The notes: generated from the letters alone by a model not told the origin. Shown: positions 51,593-63,222, counted from the stretch's first letter. The stretch: DNA of 64,000 nt from Desulfosporosinus sp. BRH_c37 (GCA_001516045.1 LOEW01000020.1:1-64000), one strand, 5' to 3'. Made by a program: numbers and translations.

Positions 51593-51961
51593 GATAAAAC
51601 TGAATATTTTTGATTATAAAATAAATTTTTCGAACCAATGAAATTATTATAAAGGAAAAATAACTTTTTTGACGAATATAATTTTTAGAGTATTTTTTGT
51701 TACAAAAATTATGTTTATTCATCTTTAATATCGCAAAACACATTAAATATTAAATAGAATATTAAGTATTTTCAGAAAATTGTATTAATATGCATGTTTA
51801 GTTTAAGGATTTTAATATTTTCAAAAAAAACTAAAAATAAAAGAACAATTTTAGAAAGTTTGCAGGATTAATCAAATAAAAAAAGAATATACTCTTAACT
51901 AGAGGAGTTTAGATTACAGGGGAATTTTTGTCAATACACACCCAGAAGGAGTGAAGGCCCG
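51593..51961 (+). promoter_or_regulatory. AT-rich leader of the acs operon
   Basis: About 370 bp of very AT-rich DNA with no gene. It holds a small palindrome, TTTTTGT-T-ACAAAAA near 51695-51710, and must contain the promoter of the Wood-Ljungdahl operon. No confident -35/-10 pair or riboswitch core was identified. Confidence 0.45.
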
Positions 51962-52726
51962 TTGAAAATTGCAATCTCTGGCAAGGGCGGCGTTGGGAAA
52001 ACTACCTTTGCAGCAAATTTAGCCCGTTGGCTAGCGCAAAAAGGGATCACCGTTTTAGCTGTTGACGCGGATCCAGATGCCAGCCTTGGGACAGTCTTGG
52101 GAATCTCCGATGATATACTTGCGAATTTAAAACCGATCGTGGATATGAAAGAACTGATTGAGGAGCGAATGGGGGGCAGTGGAACCTATTACCCACTCAA
52201 TCCCAATGTAGATGACATATTAGATGACTATTGTGTCTCCTTGGGACCACTTCGGTTTTTTCGTATGGGGAACATCAAAGGGGGGGGGACCTCTTGTTAT
52301 TGTAAGGAAAACAGCTTTCTCCAAGCCTTGGTTAATTCATTAATCCTTGGGGAAAAAGATACTGTCATTTTGGATATGGGCGCAGGCATAGAACAACTGA
52401 CCAGGGGTACGGCCCTTGGCGTAGATGTGCTGGTCATAGTTACTGAACCGACAAAAGTCAGCGTTCAAACTGTAAAGGTTATTCAGAAACTCGCTCTGGA
52501 GTTGGGTATTCCACGTGTTGTCGTCGTTGGAAGTAAAGCGCGAAATCTAAAAGAAGAAAATTTTCTTAGAGACCTCTTTTCTACAGAACAGCTGATTGGC
52601 ATAATCCCTTACAGCGAAGAACTGTTGGAAATGTCCATAAATACAGGCAATGAAGAGTTGCCTGGAGGGTCTCTTGGAGTTCAACACAATATAATTTTTC
52701 AAAAGATTATCGGTGAAGGGAGTTGA
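51962..52726 (+). CDS. cooC: CooC-type nickel-insertion ATPase (copy 1)
   Basis: 254 residues, SIMIBI-class ATPase with the deviant Walker [17 protein letters not shown], switch AVDADPDASLG and a CxC metal-binding motif (SCYCKEN) near residue 112. CooC proteins load nickel into carbon monoxide dehydrogenase; related AcsF loads acetyl-CoA synthase. First gene of the operon, 66 bp before acsA. The start is TTG with AAGGAG about ten bases upstream. A second homologue lies farther down, which suggests a division of labour. Confidence 0.93.
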   Translation: MKIAISGKGGVGKTTFAANLARWLAQKGITVLAVDADPDASLGTVLGISDDILANLKPIVDMKELIEERMGGSGTYYPLNPNVDDILDDYCVSLGPLRFFRMGNIKGGGTSCYCKENSFLQALVNSLILGEKDTVILDMGAGIEQLTRGTALGVDVLVIVTEPTKVSVQTVKVIQKLALELGIPRVVVVGSKARNLKEENFLRDLFSTEQLIGIIPYSEELLEMSINTGNEELPGGSLGVQHNIIFQKIIGEGS

Positions 52727-52792
52727 CAGAGGTTTTCGTTAGTAGAGATGTTAGAGTATAAGAAAAGATCTTAAAAAAGAGGAGGTTGTAAC

Positions 52793-54811
52793 ATGCCTAG
52801 ATATCGGGATTTAACCCATACCGCCCGACCATCAGCTGCACCACGAGTCGTTGATCCAAAGAATCCCATTCGTACGACAGACCCCGGTGCCCTACAAGTG
52901 TTAAAAATGGCACAAGATAGCAAAATAGAGACGGTTTTTGACCGATCAGTTGCTCAAAACCCGCAGTGTGCGTTTGGATATAAAGGAATATGTTGTAGAA
53001 TTTGTATCGCAGGTCCTTGCCGTGTTAAAACGGAAGAGGGTGCGGGCAGTCGCGGATTATGCGGAGCATCTGCATATACTATTGTTTCGCGTAATATTGT
53101 ACGACTCATTGCTGGAGGGACTGCTTCCCACTCGGAGCATGCGCGCCATGTTCTGCATACTGCTCATGCTATGATTGAAGGTCATGCTCCGGATTATGAA
53201 ATTAAATCACCTGCTAAACTTCAATATTTAGCTCAGGCTTTAGGAGTTGACACGGTCAATCGAGAGGACATGGAAATCCTTAAAGATGTTGTCGAGATTG
53301 GTTTTGCTGATTTCGGTCGCTATCAAGATCGTCCCCTCGCATTTTTAGATGCTTTTATGACCGAGGGACGTCGCAAGAAATTCCAGGCTACTAACATTAT
53401 GCCGACAGCAATTGACCGCTCAGTCACTGAGATTATAGCTCAAACTGCCATGGGCGTTGATAATGACCCTGTAAACATTATTTTCCACGGCCTTAAAGCT
53501 GCTCTTGCCGACTTAGACGGAGAATATATTGGGACAACCCTAAGTGACGTTTTATTTGGAATTCCTCAACCCATAGTCTCTGAGGCTAATCTAGGAGTAA
53601 TTAACCCGAAAATGGTGAATATTGCAGTCCATGGACACAACCCTGTTTTGAGTGAAATGGTTGTTGCTGCGGCTCGGGCAATGAAAGATGACGCAGTAAA
53701 GGCTGGAGCCGAAGGGGTAAATGTTGTCGGTATTTGCTGTACTGGTAATGAGTTGCTGATGCGTGAAGGTGTCTATTTAGCAACCTCCTCAGCCTCGCAA
53801 GAAATGGCTATTCTGACAGGTGCTTTGGATGCGATGGTCGTTGATATTCAATGTATTTACCCAGCAGTTCAAACTCTTGCAGAATGTTACCATACCAAGG
53901 TCATCACAACTGAAGCTATTATGAAAACCCCCAATGCCCAACACATCGCCTTTAATACTGCCACTGCTATGGCCGATGCCAAGAAACTTGTTGACATTGC
54001 TATTGATGCATATAAGAAGAGAGATCCTAAAAAAATCTTCATTCCAAACGAGCGTCATAAGCTTGTTGCTGGCTTCAGTGTTGAAGCAATTAAGGAAGTT
54101 TTATCCAAGATCAATCCTGACCGTCCGATCTCGGTGCTCACAGACGCTATCCTAAGTGGACAGCTCAAAGGGGTAGTTCTTATGGCCGGATGTAACAATC
54201 TCAGACGGCCCCAAGATGAAGGACACATTGCGGTTGTCAAAGAACTTGTTAAGAATGACGTTTTCGTCATCGCCACTGGTTGCTCTGCTGGAGCAATTGC
54301 TAAATTCGGTATGATGAACTCTGAAGCTGTTGACACTTATGCGGGCGACGGACTCAAATCGTTCATCAAAATGCTCGAAGCAGCCAATCCTCAATTGTCA
54401 ACAGGCCTACCATTAGTCTTCCATGTCGGTTCCTGTGTGGATAACAGCCGTGGAATGGATTTGGCGATGGCAATGGCTAATGAACTTGGTGTAGATGTCC
54501 CTAAAGTTCCATTTGCGGCCTCTGCCCCGGAAGCAATGCATGAAAAAGCGGTTGCTATCGGTTCTTGGGCTGTTACCATGGGACTTCCTACCCATGTTGG
54601 AGCTATGCCTCCTGTTGAGGGTAGTGATCTTGTCTATGGAGTTACGACCCAAATTGCCCATGACGTCTTTGGTGGAAACTTCATCTTAGAAGTAGATCCT
54701 GTCATCGGTGCACAGAAACTCATGAATGCCCTGGAGTATCGGACTTGGAAACTTAACATTCATAAAAAGGCTGCCGAAAAGAATGACACACCACTAGCCC
54801 AAGGTTGGTAA
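52793..54811 (+). CDS. acsA: CO dehydrogenase catalytic subunit (AcsA/CooS)
   Basis: 672 residues, Ni-Fe-S CO dehydrogenase. The N-terminal cluster ligands are in CAFGYKGICCRICIAGPC, and the C-cluster region includes HGHNPVL, CCTGNEL, and MAGCNN plus ATGCSAGAIAKFG and VGSCVDNSR. It reversibly reduces CO2 to CO and works in complex with AcsB encoded next. Length and context fit the bifunctional complex rather than a stand-alone CooS. It overlaps no other gene; acsB starts 16 bases later. Confidence 0.97.
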   Translation: MPRYRDLTHTARPSAAPRVVDPKNPIRTTDPGALQVLKMAQDSKIETVFDRSVAQNPQCAFGYKGICCRICIAGPCRVKTEEGAGSRGLCGASAYTIVSRNIVRLIAGGTASHSEHARHVLHTAHAMIEGHAPDYEIKSPAKLQYLAQALGVDTVNREDMEILKDVVEIGFADFGRYQDRPLAFLDAFMTEGRRKKFQATNIMPTAIDRSVTEIIAQTAMGVDNDPVNIIFHGLKAALADLDGEYIGTTLSDVLFGIPQPIVSEANLGVINPKMVNIAVHGHNPVLSEMVVAAARAMKDDAVKAGAEGVNVVGICCTGNELLMREGVYLATSSASQEMAILTGALDAMVVDIQCIYPAVQTLAECYHTKVITTEAIMKTPNAQHIAFNTATAMADAKKLVDIAIDAYKKRDPKKIFIPNERHKLVAGFSVEAIKEVLSKINPDRPISVLTDAILSGQLKGVVLMAGCNNLRRPQDEGHIAVVKELVKNDVFVIATGCSAGAIAKFGMMNSEAVDTYAGDGLKSFIKMLEAANPQLSTGLPLVFHVGSCVDNSRGMDLAMAMANELGVDVPKVPFAASAPEAMHEKAVAIGSWAVTMGLPTHVGAMPPVEGSDLVYGVTTQIAHDVFGGNFILEVDPVIGAQKLMNALEYRTWKLNIHKKAAEKNDTPLAQGW

Positions 54812-54827
54812 GAAAGGAGGAACGTTT

Positions 54828-57011
54828 ATGTCGATGGAGGAAATTTACGCAGATTCAATTAAAGACCCTAGCAAACAACCTAAAAAACTTCTACGCAAAG
54901 CATATGACGGCACAATTATTGCCATGAGTTATGCAGAAATACTTCTGAATCGTGCAATCAAAGACTTTGGTACCGAACAACAAGTCGGTTTTCCGGATAC
55001 CGCTTACCACCTCCCAGTCATCACTTGTCTTTCAGGCGAAAAGGTGACTAAATTAGGTGAATTGGTGCCTATTCTGAACCGCATGCGTAATCAAGTTCGC
55101 ACAGAACTTACCTTTGACAATGCTAGGCTTTGGGGCGAATCCACCCTTTATGCAGCAGAAGTCATTGAGACGGTTAATTATCTACGTGGTGAGGAACCTA
55201 AAACAAAACCTTGGACTGGATTCTTAGGTGATCCGATCGTGCGGAAACATGGGATTAAGATGGTTGACTGGACTATTCCTGGTGTTGCTGTTATTCTCGG
55301 ACGAGCCAAAGATTCACCGTCCGCTAAGAAAATCGTGGATAATCTCATGGGTAAAGGCTTCATGATCTTTCTTTGTGATGAGATCATTGAGCAATTACTC
55401 GAAGAAAACGTCAAAATTGGGGAAGACTATATTGCTTTCCCATTAGGAAACTTTACTCAGATTATTCATGCTGTGAACTATGCCTTCCGCGCAGGTCTGG
55501 CCTTCGGTGGTATTCCAGCTGGAGAACGGGAAAATCATCGAGATTATCAACGTCGTCGGGTGCGGGCCTTTGTCCTTCAGTTTGGAGAGCGGGATGATGT
55601 TAAGATCGCTGCCTCAATGGGCGCAATCTTTATGGGATTCCCGACCGTGACAGATCAACCACTTAGTGAAGATGATCAAATTCCTGATTGGTATATTTCT
55701 GAGCCTGATTATGAGAAGATTGTTGCGTTGGCAATGGAAGTTCGCGGTATTAAATTAACAAATATTGAAATACCGATTCCAGTAAACTTCGGACCTGCTT
55801 TTGAGGGTGAAAGTATCCGTAAAGGAGATATGTTCGTCGAAATGGGCGGCGGACGTACTACGGCCTATGAACTTGTCCATATGGTCGGAGCGGATGAAAT
55901 CGTTGACGGTCAGGTCACGGTCATCGGTCCTGAACTTGATAGTATTCCAGAGGGATCCAAACTTCCTTTGGGAATCAATATTAATGTTTACGGACGTAAG
56001 ATGCAGTCGGATTTTGAAGGCGTTTTAGAGCGTCGAATTCATTACTTTGCCAACTATGGAGAAGGTGTCTGGCACGTGGCTCAACGGGATCTCTGTTGGG
56101 TTCGGGTTTCCAAAGATGCTAGGGCTAAAGGCTTCCTTATGAAACACTTCGGTGAACTTCTGCTGGCGAAGTTAAAGCAGGAATTCCCGGCCATCATCGA
56201 CCGTGTCGAAGTTACTATTTCTACTGATCAGGCGACTGTTGAGGCAGGTCTCATCAGAGCGCGCGCGCGCTATCAGACTCGTGATGATCGGATGAAGAGC
56301 TTAACGGATGAGTCTGTCGAAGACTTTTACTCCTGTTTGCTTTGCCAATCCTTTGCTCCAAACCACGTTTGCGTTGTCTCCCCTGAACGGGTTGGCTTGT
56401 GCGGTGCCGTGAGTTGGTTAGATGCCAAAGCATCTTTTGAAATCTCACCAAACGGACCGAACCAACCCATTCCCAAAGGAGCGTCGCTTGATGATCTAAA
56501 AGGTATGTGGCAAAGTACGAACGATTTCGTATATAAAGCATCCAATAATACAATTGAAGAGGTTAATCTTTATACGTTAATGGACAAGCCGATGACCTCA
56601 TGCGGATGTTTTGAGGCGATCATGGCTATCGTTCCCGAAGTGAACGGTCTCATGCTTACAACCCGTGAACATTCCGGAATGACTCCTTGTGGTATGACAT
56701 TCTCAGCGCTTGCCGGAACTTGCGGTGGCGGACTGCAAACCCCTGGTTTTATGGGAATCGGCCGAACTTATCTTCTTAGCAAGAAATTTATTCCTGCTGA
56801 TGGTGGAATTGCCCGTATTGTCTGGATGCCTAAAGAATTAAAGGATTTCTTACGCGGCCAAGACTTTGCTCAACGTGCCATCGACGAAGGTTTAGGTGAA
56901 GACTTCCTCGATAAGATTGCCGATGAGTCTGTCGGAACCACGGTAGAAGAAATCACAGCATTCCTTGAGGAAAACGGACATCCTTGTTTTGATCTTGAAC
57001 CATTAATGTAA
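54828..57011 (+). CDS. acsB: Acetyl-CoA synthase (AcsB)
   Basis: 727 residues. The A-cluster cysteines are all present: C-x2-C-x8-C-x9-C (CLLC ... HVC ... GLC) followed farther on by CGC in MTSCGCFEAI. The protein takes CO from AcsA, a methyl group from the corrinoid protein, and CoA to make acetyl-CoA; the reverse direction also occurs in acetate oxidisers. An AGGAGG site precedes ATG. A hairpin separates it from acsC. Confidence 0.98.
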   Translation: MSMEEIYADSIKDPSKQPKKLLRKAYDGTIIAMSYAEILLNRAIKDFGTEQQVGFPDTAYHLPVITCLSGEKVTKLGELVPILNRMRNQVRTELTFDNARLWGESTLYAAEVIETVNYLRGEEPKTKPWTGFLGDPIVRKHGIKMVDWTIPGVAVILGRAKDSPSAKKIVDNLMGKGFMIFLCDEIIEQLLEENVKIGEDYIAFPLGNFTQIIHAVNYAFRAGLAFGGIPAGERENHRDYQRRRVRAFVLQFGERDDVKIAASMGAIFMGFPTVTDQPLSEDDQIPDWYISEPDYEKIVALAMEVRGIKLTNIEIPIPVNFGPAFEGESIRKGDMFVEMGGGRTTAYELVHMVGADEIVDGQVTVIGPELDSIPEGSKLPLGININVYGRKMQSDFEGVLERRIHYFANYGEGVWHVAQRDLCWVRVSKDARAKGFLMKHFGELLLAKLKQEFPAIIDRVEVTISTDQATVEAGLIRARARYQTRDDRMKSLTDESVEDFYSCLLCQSFAPNHVCVVSPERVGLCGAVSWLDAKASFEISPNGPNQPIPKGASLDDLKGMWQSTNDFVYKASNNTIEEVNLYTLMDKPMTSCGCFEAIMAIVPEVNGLMLTTREHSGMTPCGMTFSALAGTCGGGLQTPGFMGIGRTYLLSKKFIPADGGIARIVWMPKELKDFLRGQDFAQRAIDEGLGEDFLDKIADESVGTTVEEITAFLEENGHPCFDLEPLM

Positions 57012-57022
57012 TATAATCAAAG

Positions 57023-57056
57023 CCGTGGTCCCTATATTATTTTATAGGGGCCTCGG
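57023..57056 (+). terminator. Intercistronic hairpin between acsB and acsC
   Basis: CCG-GG-CCCTATA pairs with TATAGGGGCC-CGG. There is no T-run after it, so it probably protects or slows processing of the message rather than ending it. Confidence 0.5.
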
Positions 57057-57101
57057 TAGATACCTACTTAATCTAAGTTAATATTAGAAAGGGGATTCAA
57101 A

Positions 57102-58424
57102 ATGGCTCTAACAGGTTTAGAAATCTATAAACAATTACCAAAGAAAAACTGCGGAGAGTGTGGTGTGCCTACTTGTCTAGCCTTTGCTATGGCATTAGCT
57201 TCAGGTAAAGCGTCCCTCGATACTTGCCCGTATGTAACCGCCGAGGCTCGTGAGGCATTAGATTCAGCCGCTGCCCCTCCAATCAAAGCCATTAAATTTG
57301 GTAAAGACTCTGTTTTGGGAGATGAAACAGTTCTTTTCCGTCATGATAAGACGTTTTACCACCCGACAACCTTACTTATAAATGTGTCGGATACTTTAAG
57401 TGATGACGAATTGAATGCAAAAATTCAAGAGATCAAAGGCTTGGAATTCGAACGTGTAGGACTTCAATACTCCATCGAAGGTGTAGCAGTTGTAAATGAA
57501 TCAGGTGATGCAGCGCGTTTTGCAAAAGTTGCCGCTACAGTAGCAGCGGCCGTTGATAAATCTTTACTCTTGCTTAGTAGTGATCCTGCGGCTTTAAAGG
57601 CTGCCCTTGAACCTTTGGCAGCCCGTAAACCTCTAATCGGTGCAGCAACGGCCGATAACTATGAAGCAATCGTCAACCTAGCCAAAGAAAATTCTGTTCC
57701 AGTAATCCTTAAAGCAGATGGACTAAATGCTCTTGAGGAACTTGTAGTCAAAGCGACAGCTTTGGGTTATAAAGAATTTGTTCTAGATCCCGGCTCAAGA
57801 ACTCCAGTTCAAACTTTAGCAAACTTGACTCATATCCGACGTTTAGCCATTAAGAAGAAATTCCGTCCGTTTGGCTATCCGGTCATTGCTTTTACCAGCA
57901 ACACTGAGCCAATGGAAGAAATCATGGAAGCTACAGTTTATGTGGCAAAATATGCCAGTGCGGTTGTCCTGAAGACCAGTGTTAAAGCTCATGTTTTACC
58001 ATTGATGACCATCAGACAAAACATCTACACCGATCCCCAGAAACCAATTCAAGTGGAGGCAATACTCCATTCTGTAGGGAATGTCAATGAGAATTCCCCC
58101 TTGTACGTTACGACAAACTTCTCATTAACTTACTATAGTGTCGAAGGTGAAGTAGAAACCTCCAAAATCCCTAGCTATATTCTGGCCATCGATACCGACG
58201 GAACCTCGGTTCTTACTGCTTATGCGGCTGGTAAATTTGAACCTGAGAAAATTGCTGCTGCAATGGAAGCCAGCGGTATTGCTGATAAAGTTAAACACCG
58301 TAATGTTATCATTCCAGGTTATGTCGCCGTAATCTCAGGGAAACTTACAGAAGTATCCGGCTGGAAGACTCTTGTTGGCCCACGTGAATCTAGCGGAATT
58401 GTTTCCTTCTCAAAATCCTTATAA
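57102..58424 (+). CDS. acsC: Corrinoid iron-sulfur protein, large subunit
   Basis: 440 residues. N-terminal [4Fe-4S] domain with NCGECGVPTCLAFAMALASGKASLDTC (four cysteines), then a TIM-barrel and a C-terminal corrinoid-binding domain (GPRESSGIVSF near the end). With AcsD it carries the methyl group from methyl-tetrahydrofolate to AcsB. The cobalt must be Co(I); reactivation is the task of the next gene's product. GGGGA site upstream. Confidence 0.96.
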   Translation: MALTGLEIYKQLPKKNCGECGVPTCLAFAMALASGKASLDTCPYVTAEAREALDSAAAPPIKAIKFGKDSVLGDETVLFRHDKTFYHPTTLLINVSDTLSDDELNAKIQEIKGLEFERVGLQYSIEGVAVVNESGDAARFAKVAATVAAAVDKSLLLLSSDPAALKAALEPLAARKPLIGAATADNYEAIVNLAKENSVPVILKADGLNALEELVVKATALGYKEFVLDPGSRTPVQTLANLTHIRRLAIKKKFRPFGYPVIAFTSNTEPMEEIMEATVYVAKYASAVVLKTSVKAHVLPLMTIRQNIYTDPQKPIQVEAILHSVGNVNENSPLYVTTNFSLTYYSVEGEVETSKIPSYILAIDTDGTSVLTAYAAGKFEPEKIAAAMEASGIADKVKHRNVIIPGYVAVISGKLTEVSGWKTLVGPRESSGIVSFSKSL

Positions 58425-58526
58425 AACTAAATTTAAATAGAGTTTATTCATCTTAAAAATGAGTAACCGGAGATCATGTTCCAAAATATTTGAATGGATT
58501 TCTTCGTAGAGTAAGGAAGTGTAACT

Positions 58527-60437
58527 ATGCCCCTATTTCAAATTAAATTCATGCCGGAGAACCGCATTATTGAAGCTGAGAATGGTACTTCCCTGCTTAA
58601 TGCAGCTGCTCAAGCTGAGATTTATATCAAATCTGGGTGCGGAAGTAAGGGAACTTGCGGTGCTTGTAAAGTTGTCGTTTTAAGCGGGGACCCCTTAGTA
58701 ACTGGTACTGGGAACTTAACCCCCGATCAAATTTCCAAAGGGGTTCGGCTGGCCTGCCAAACCTTGATTCAAGGCGATATGATGATTGAGGTGCCTCCTG
58801 AATCTCGGTTACAAGAACATCAGGTGTTAATGGGAGATGTTCATAAGGGGCTCTTACAGGAAAGCGAACATGATTTACTTGAAAAGTTCGGGCATCATGC
58901 TTTAGCAACTAAGCAGAGGATTTCGCTATCGGCGCCGACTTTAACGGAAAATACGAGTGATTTTGCTCGCCTGAACCTTGAACTCCGTCGGGTCCTAAAA
59001 GCCGGTGACAAACCCATTCATATTCCCCTATCCGTTCTAAAGCAGCTTCCTGAGGTAATCCGTAATGCAAACTGGGATGTTTCAGTAACCTTAACAGATA
59101 TTAACTCTGAATTTACTATCACACATGTGGAACCAGGCAACGATAATCCCCCCTATGGGCTGGCCATCGATATCGGAACCACAACAGTTGTAGTTTATCT
59201 AGTTAATCTTTTGACCGGAGAGATGAAGGATCAGCAGGGATCTTACAATAAACAAGCTAAATACGGTGATGATGTTATTTCTCGTATTGTGTATGCAGTT
59301 GAAGATTTGAAAAACTTGCAAGAAATTCAACACGCTGTCGTAGAAACCATTAATGAACTAATTGATAAGATCCTTTCCCGTCAAACCTTGAGCAGGACTG
59401 ATATATCTTGTGCGATGGTTGCAGGGAACACCACAATGACTCAATTGTTTCTGGGTGTGAATCCACGCTATATCCGCTTAGAACCTTATATTCCCACGAT
59501 GACAACTGTTCCCTCTGTTCCTGCACGGGAGGTTGGGTTGCATATTCTTCCCGAGGCACTGATACACTGTTACCCCTCGGTAGCGAGTTATGTCGGTGGG
59601 GATATAGTATCTGGAACCCTAGTCACGGATCTGGCCAATGGGGAAGATATAATTCTATTTATCGATATTGGAACGAACGGTGAAATCGTACTTGGTAATC
59701 AGGATTGGCTTGTGGCTTGTGCTTGTTCCGCTGGACCAAGCTTTGAAGGTGGCGGAATTACCTTTGGAATGCGTGCAATGCCAGGTGCGATAGAGCGGGT
59801 CATTATCGATTCGGAAACCCTAGATGTATCTCTGAAGGTCATTGGCAAGCTGCCACCCGTTGGAATATGCGGATCAGGACTTGTAGATTGCATAGCCAAA
59901 CTACTTGGAGCAGGTATCATTGATCGCGCTGGAAATTTTCAAATGGAGCATCACTCAGCCTCGGAACGGTTGAGAGCAACTCCAGATGACAAAGAGTTTG
60001 TCTTGGCTTGGGCTCATCAATCCGGTGGTAAAAAAGATGTAATCATCACCGAGAATGATGTTAAGAATGTGATTCGTGCCAAAGGTGCGGTTTATGCCGG
60101 TATTCGATCGTTATTAAATATGGTTGCCGTAGATATCGAAATGATTAGCCGGATTATCATAGCCGGAGGTTTTGGTAATTACCTTAATGTTCATGATTCA
60201 ATTCAAATTGGTTTACTTCCAGACCTTGAACCGGAACTTTATGAGTTTATTGGGAATTCTTCGGTTAAAGGAGCTCGTCTGGCCTTACTTTCGCAGAATG
60301 CCTGGCATGAAGCTGAAGAGTTGGGACGGAAAATGACCTACGTCGAGCTTTCTGTTGGAGCGACATTTATGGACGAATATGTATCCGCTTTGTTTTTGCC
60401 CCATACTGATTTATCCCTATTTCCATCTTGTAATTAA
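58527..60437 (+). CDS. acsV: Reductive activator of the corrinoid protein (RACo/AcsV)
   Basis: 636 residues. N-terminal [2Fe-2S] ferredoxin domain with SGCGSKGTCGACKVV and a later Cys (LACQTL), a linker, and then an ASKHA-fold ATPase of the DUF4445 type (LAIDIGTTTVVVYLVNL, IDIGTNGEIVLG, IIAGGFGNYL). RACo uses ATP to reduce inactive Co(II) corrinoid protein. Position between acsC and acsD supports this. Similar proteins activate other corrinoid methyltransferases. Confidence 0.95.
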   Translation: MPLFQIKFMPENRIIEAENGTSLLNAAAQAEIYIKSGCGSKGTCGACKVVVLSGDPLVTGTGNLTPDQISKGVRLACQTLIQGDMMIEVPPESRLQEHQVLMGDVHKGLLQESEHDLLEKFGHHALATKQRISLSAPTLTENTSDFARLNLELRRVLKAGDKPIHIPLSVLKQLPEVIRNANWDVSVTLTDINSEFTITHVEPGNDNPPYGLAIDIGTTTVVVYLVNLLTGEMKDQQGSYNKQAKYGDDVISRIVYAVEDLKNLQEIQHAVVETINELIDKILSRQTLSRTDISCAMVAGNTTMTQLFLGVNPRYIRLEPYIPTMTTVPSVPAREVGLHILPEALIHCYPSVASYVGGDIVSGTLVTDLANGEDIILFIDIGTNGEIVLGNQDWLVACACSAGPSFEGGGITFGMRAMPGAIERVIIDSETLDVSLKVIGKLPPVGICGSGLVDCIAKLLGAGIIDRAGNFQMEHHSASERLRATPDDKEFVLAWAHQSGGKKDVIITENDVKNVIRAKGAVYAGIRSLLNMVAVDIEMISRIIIAGGFGNYLNVHDSIQIGLLPDLEPELYEFIGNSSVKGARLALLSQNAWHEAEELGRKMTYVELSVGATFMDEYVSALFLPHTDLSLFPSCN

Positions 60438-60459
60438 CGTTTAATTGGAGGGCTTCAAC

Positions 60460-61221
60460 ATGGCTAAATATGTTGCTGTTGCTGGTAAAGGTGGAGTAGG
60501 GAAAACCACATTCACCGCTTTATTATTAAGGCAAATGGTTCATCAAAAACGAGGGATATCTATTCTCGCTGTCGATGCCGATCCAAACGCCAACCTTGGT
60601 GAGGCTCTAGGGTTAACTGTTACTTCAACTATTTCCGAATTGCTTGAACAAACCAAAGATCCCAAGGCGATTCCGCCTGGAATGGCAAAAGATATCTTTA
60701 TCGAGTATAAACTAAATCAGTCGTTGGTGGAGTCCAAAGATATCGATCTTCTTGTCATGGGAGGGCCACAAGGGGCTGGATGTTACTGCTATCCGAATGA
60801 CCTTTTGCGCAAGCATCTCGAGAATATAGGAGAAAACTACGATTTTGTGGCTGTGGATTCTGAGGCTGGTTTGGAACATATCAGCCGTCGTACCATACCT
60901 CATATAGACGTTATGTTCGTAATCAGTGATTCTTCCGCACGTGGTATTCGTTCGGCCGGTCGAGTTCACGATCTTATACGTGGACTTAAGTCCGCAGTGA
61001 AAACCATTTATTTGATCGTGACCAAGACCAATGAGGAAAGTATGGATTCTCTGAGTGAAGAAATTGAGAAAACGGGACTCACTGTGATTGGAGACATTCC
61101 GCTAGATCCTAAAGTTGTGGAATATGACTTAGCAGGTAAACCATTATACGATTTGTCTGATGATGCCATCTCGGTCAAGGCAGTTGATAGTATTTTAAAA
61201 CGTGCCGGAATCTTTATCTAG
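60460..61221 (+). CDS. CooC/AcsF-type maturation ATPase (copy 2)
   Basis: About 253 residues: deviant Walker [33 protein letters not shown] and the CxC motif [12 protein letters not shown]. It differs from the first copy in several stretches (for example [21 protein letters not shown], as in CooC). One ATPase probably serves AcsA and the other AcsB. The ATG at 60460 follows TTGGAGGG; the upstream TTG is part of that site. It ends 16 bases before acsD. Confidence 0.93.
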   Translation: MAKYVAVAGKGGVGKTTFTALLLRQMVHQKRGISILAVDADPNANLGEALGLTVTSTISELLEQTKDPKAIPPGMAKDIFIEYKLNQSLVESKDIDLLVMGGPQGAGCYCYPNDLLRKHLENIGENYDFVAVDSEAGLEHISRRTIPHIDVMFVISDSSARGIRSAGRVHDLIRGLKSAVKTIYLIVTKTNEESMDSLSEEIEKTGLTVIGDIPLDPKVVEYDLAGKPLYDLSDDAISVKAVDSILKRAGIFI

Positions 61222-61237
61222 GAAAGGAGAGAAGTTC

Positions 61238-62200
61238 ATGTCCGTAACATTAGTTAAAGAAAGATATTCCAGTAAAGTTGGAGAGGTAATACTCGGCGCA
61301 ACTTCTGAACAAGGAGGAACGAGAACCTCGACTGTAACCGTTGGAGGAGATAGTGGCTTACCTTTTCTCCAATTTGAAGGAGAAACGAAAAATCGTCCAG
61401 TTATTGCCATGGAGGTTACAGACGTTGTTCCTACCTGGAATGACATGATCAAAAACCAAATTGGTGATGTTATCAACAACCCTGTGGCTTGGGCTAAAAA
61501 ATGCGTAGATGAGTATGGTGCCGATCTCATTTACTTGAAATTTATTGGAGCAGACCCTGAGGGAGAAAATCGTTCTCCTGAAGATTGTGCCCGGATCGTT
61601 AAAGAAGTCTTGGCTGCTGTTGGAGTTCCTCTCATTGTCGAAGGGTGTGACGATTCTGCCAAAAACAATGAGGTAATAACGGCAATTGCCGAAGCTGCTG
61701 CTGGCGAAAACCTCCTGCTTGGACTTGCTGAACAGGATAACTACAAATCTATAGCAGCTGCTGCGATGGTTCATAAACATACCTTGATTGCGCGCTCACC
61801 CCTAGATATTAACATCTGTAAACAGCTTAATATTCTAATCAACGAAATGGGCTTACCTCTAAACAAAATTGTTATTGATCCAACTGTTGCTGGACTTGGC
61901 TTCGGTATCGAGTATGTTTATTCTATTATGGAACGAGCACGCCTTGGAGCCTTAGCAAATGATAAAATGCTCTCCATGCCCATGATTTGTACTGTTGGGC
62001 ATGAGGCTAATCGGTGTAAGGAAGCTAATGCTTCTGTTGAAGAATTCCCTGGCTGGGGGGATCTTGCTGACCGTGGTGTGCTATGGGAAGCGGTAACTGC
62101 CTCTGGAGTACTCCAAGTTGGAGCCAGTATTCTTGTGATGCGTAATCCTGCCGCTGTAAAATTAGTTCAGAAGAACATTGCGGATATGACAGCCAAATAG
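61238..62200 (+). CDS. acsD: Corrinoid iron-sulfur protein, small subunit
   Basis: 320 residues, TIM-barrel partner of Acs[43 protein letters not shown], then [22 protein letters not shown] and [23 protein letters not shown]. The two subunits form the heterodimer that holds cobamide. The ATG at 61238 follows AAAGGAGAG; a frame from 61202 overlaps the previous gene. acsE starts about 50 bp downstream. Confidence 0.96.
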   Translation: MSVTLVKERYSSKVGEVILGATSEQGGTRTSTVTVGGDSGLPFLQFEGETKNRPVIAMEVTDVVPTWNDMIKNQIGDVINNPVAWAKKCVDEYGADLIYLKFIGADPEGENRSPEDCARIVKEVLAAVGVPLIVEGCDDSAKNNEVITAIAEAAAGENLLLGLAEQDNYKSIAAAAMVHKHTLIARSPLDINICKQLNILINEMGLPLNKIVIDPTVAGLGFGIEYVYSIMERARLGALANDKMLSMPMICTVGHEANRCKEANASVEEFPGWGDLADRGVLWEAVTASGVLQVGASILVMRNPAAVKLVQKNIADMTAK

Positions 62201-62227
62201 ACCCTGCACCACTAGTTATTAACCTAA

Positions 62228-63046
<819 letters not shown>

Positions 63047-63060
63047 TATCTATCGTTATG

Positions 63061-63100
63061 AAAAGCTCCTCGGAATCTACTATCCGAGGAGCTTTTTTTT
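63061..63100 (+). terminator. Terminator of the acs operon
   Basis: A perfect 14-bp stem, AAAAGCTCCTCGGA/TCCGAGGAGCTTTT, with an eight-base loop and a T-run, 14 bases after the acsE stop. Confidence 0.9.
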
Positions 63101-63103
63101 ATA

Positions 63104-63222
63104 TCAGACCTCATGCCGTTACGTGGCACTACTGATGAATGGAAAATATATTTTCTTGACTGAAAGTATAACTTACGTTACTTACTGCAAGAATGCTAAT
63201 TCGTGCGAAGACAGTGTCTTCG
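63104..63222. repeat. Two short repeats after the acs terminator
   Basis: TCAGACCTCATGCCGTTACG (63104 on) repeats 8677-8699 and lies, as there, just after a terminator. CGTGCGAAGACAGTGTCTTCG (63202-63222) matches 20159-20179 exactly and 39198-39218 inverted. The 250-bp gap up to the next gene has no ORF of note. Confidence 0.6.

Noticed and set aside
51593-51961. Cobalamin riboswitch before the acs operon
   Set aside because: The conserved B12-box was not found in this AT-rich leader.
52793-54811. Stand-alone CooS-type CO dehydrogenase
   Set aside because: The gene lies directly before acsB with AcsC, AcsD and AcsE in the same operon, so the acetyl-CoA synthase complex subunit is the better call.
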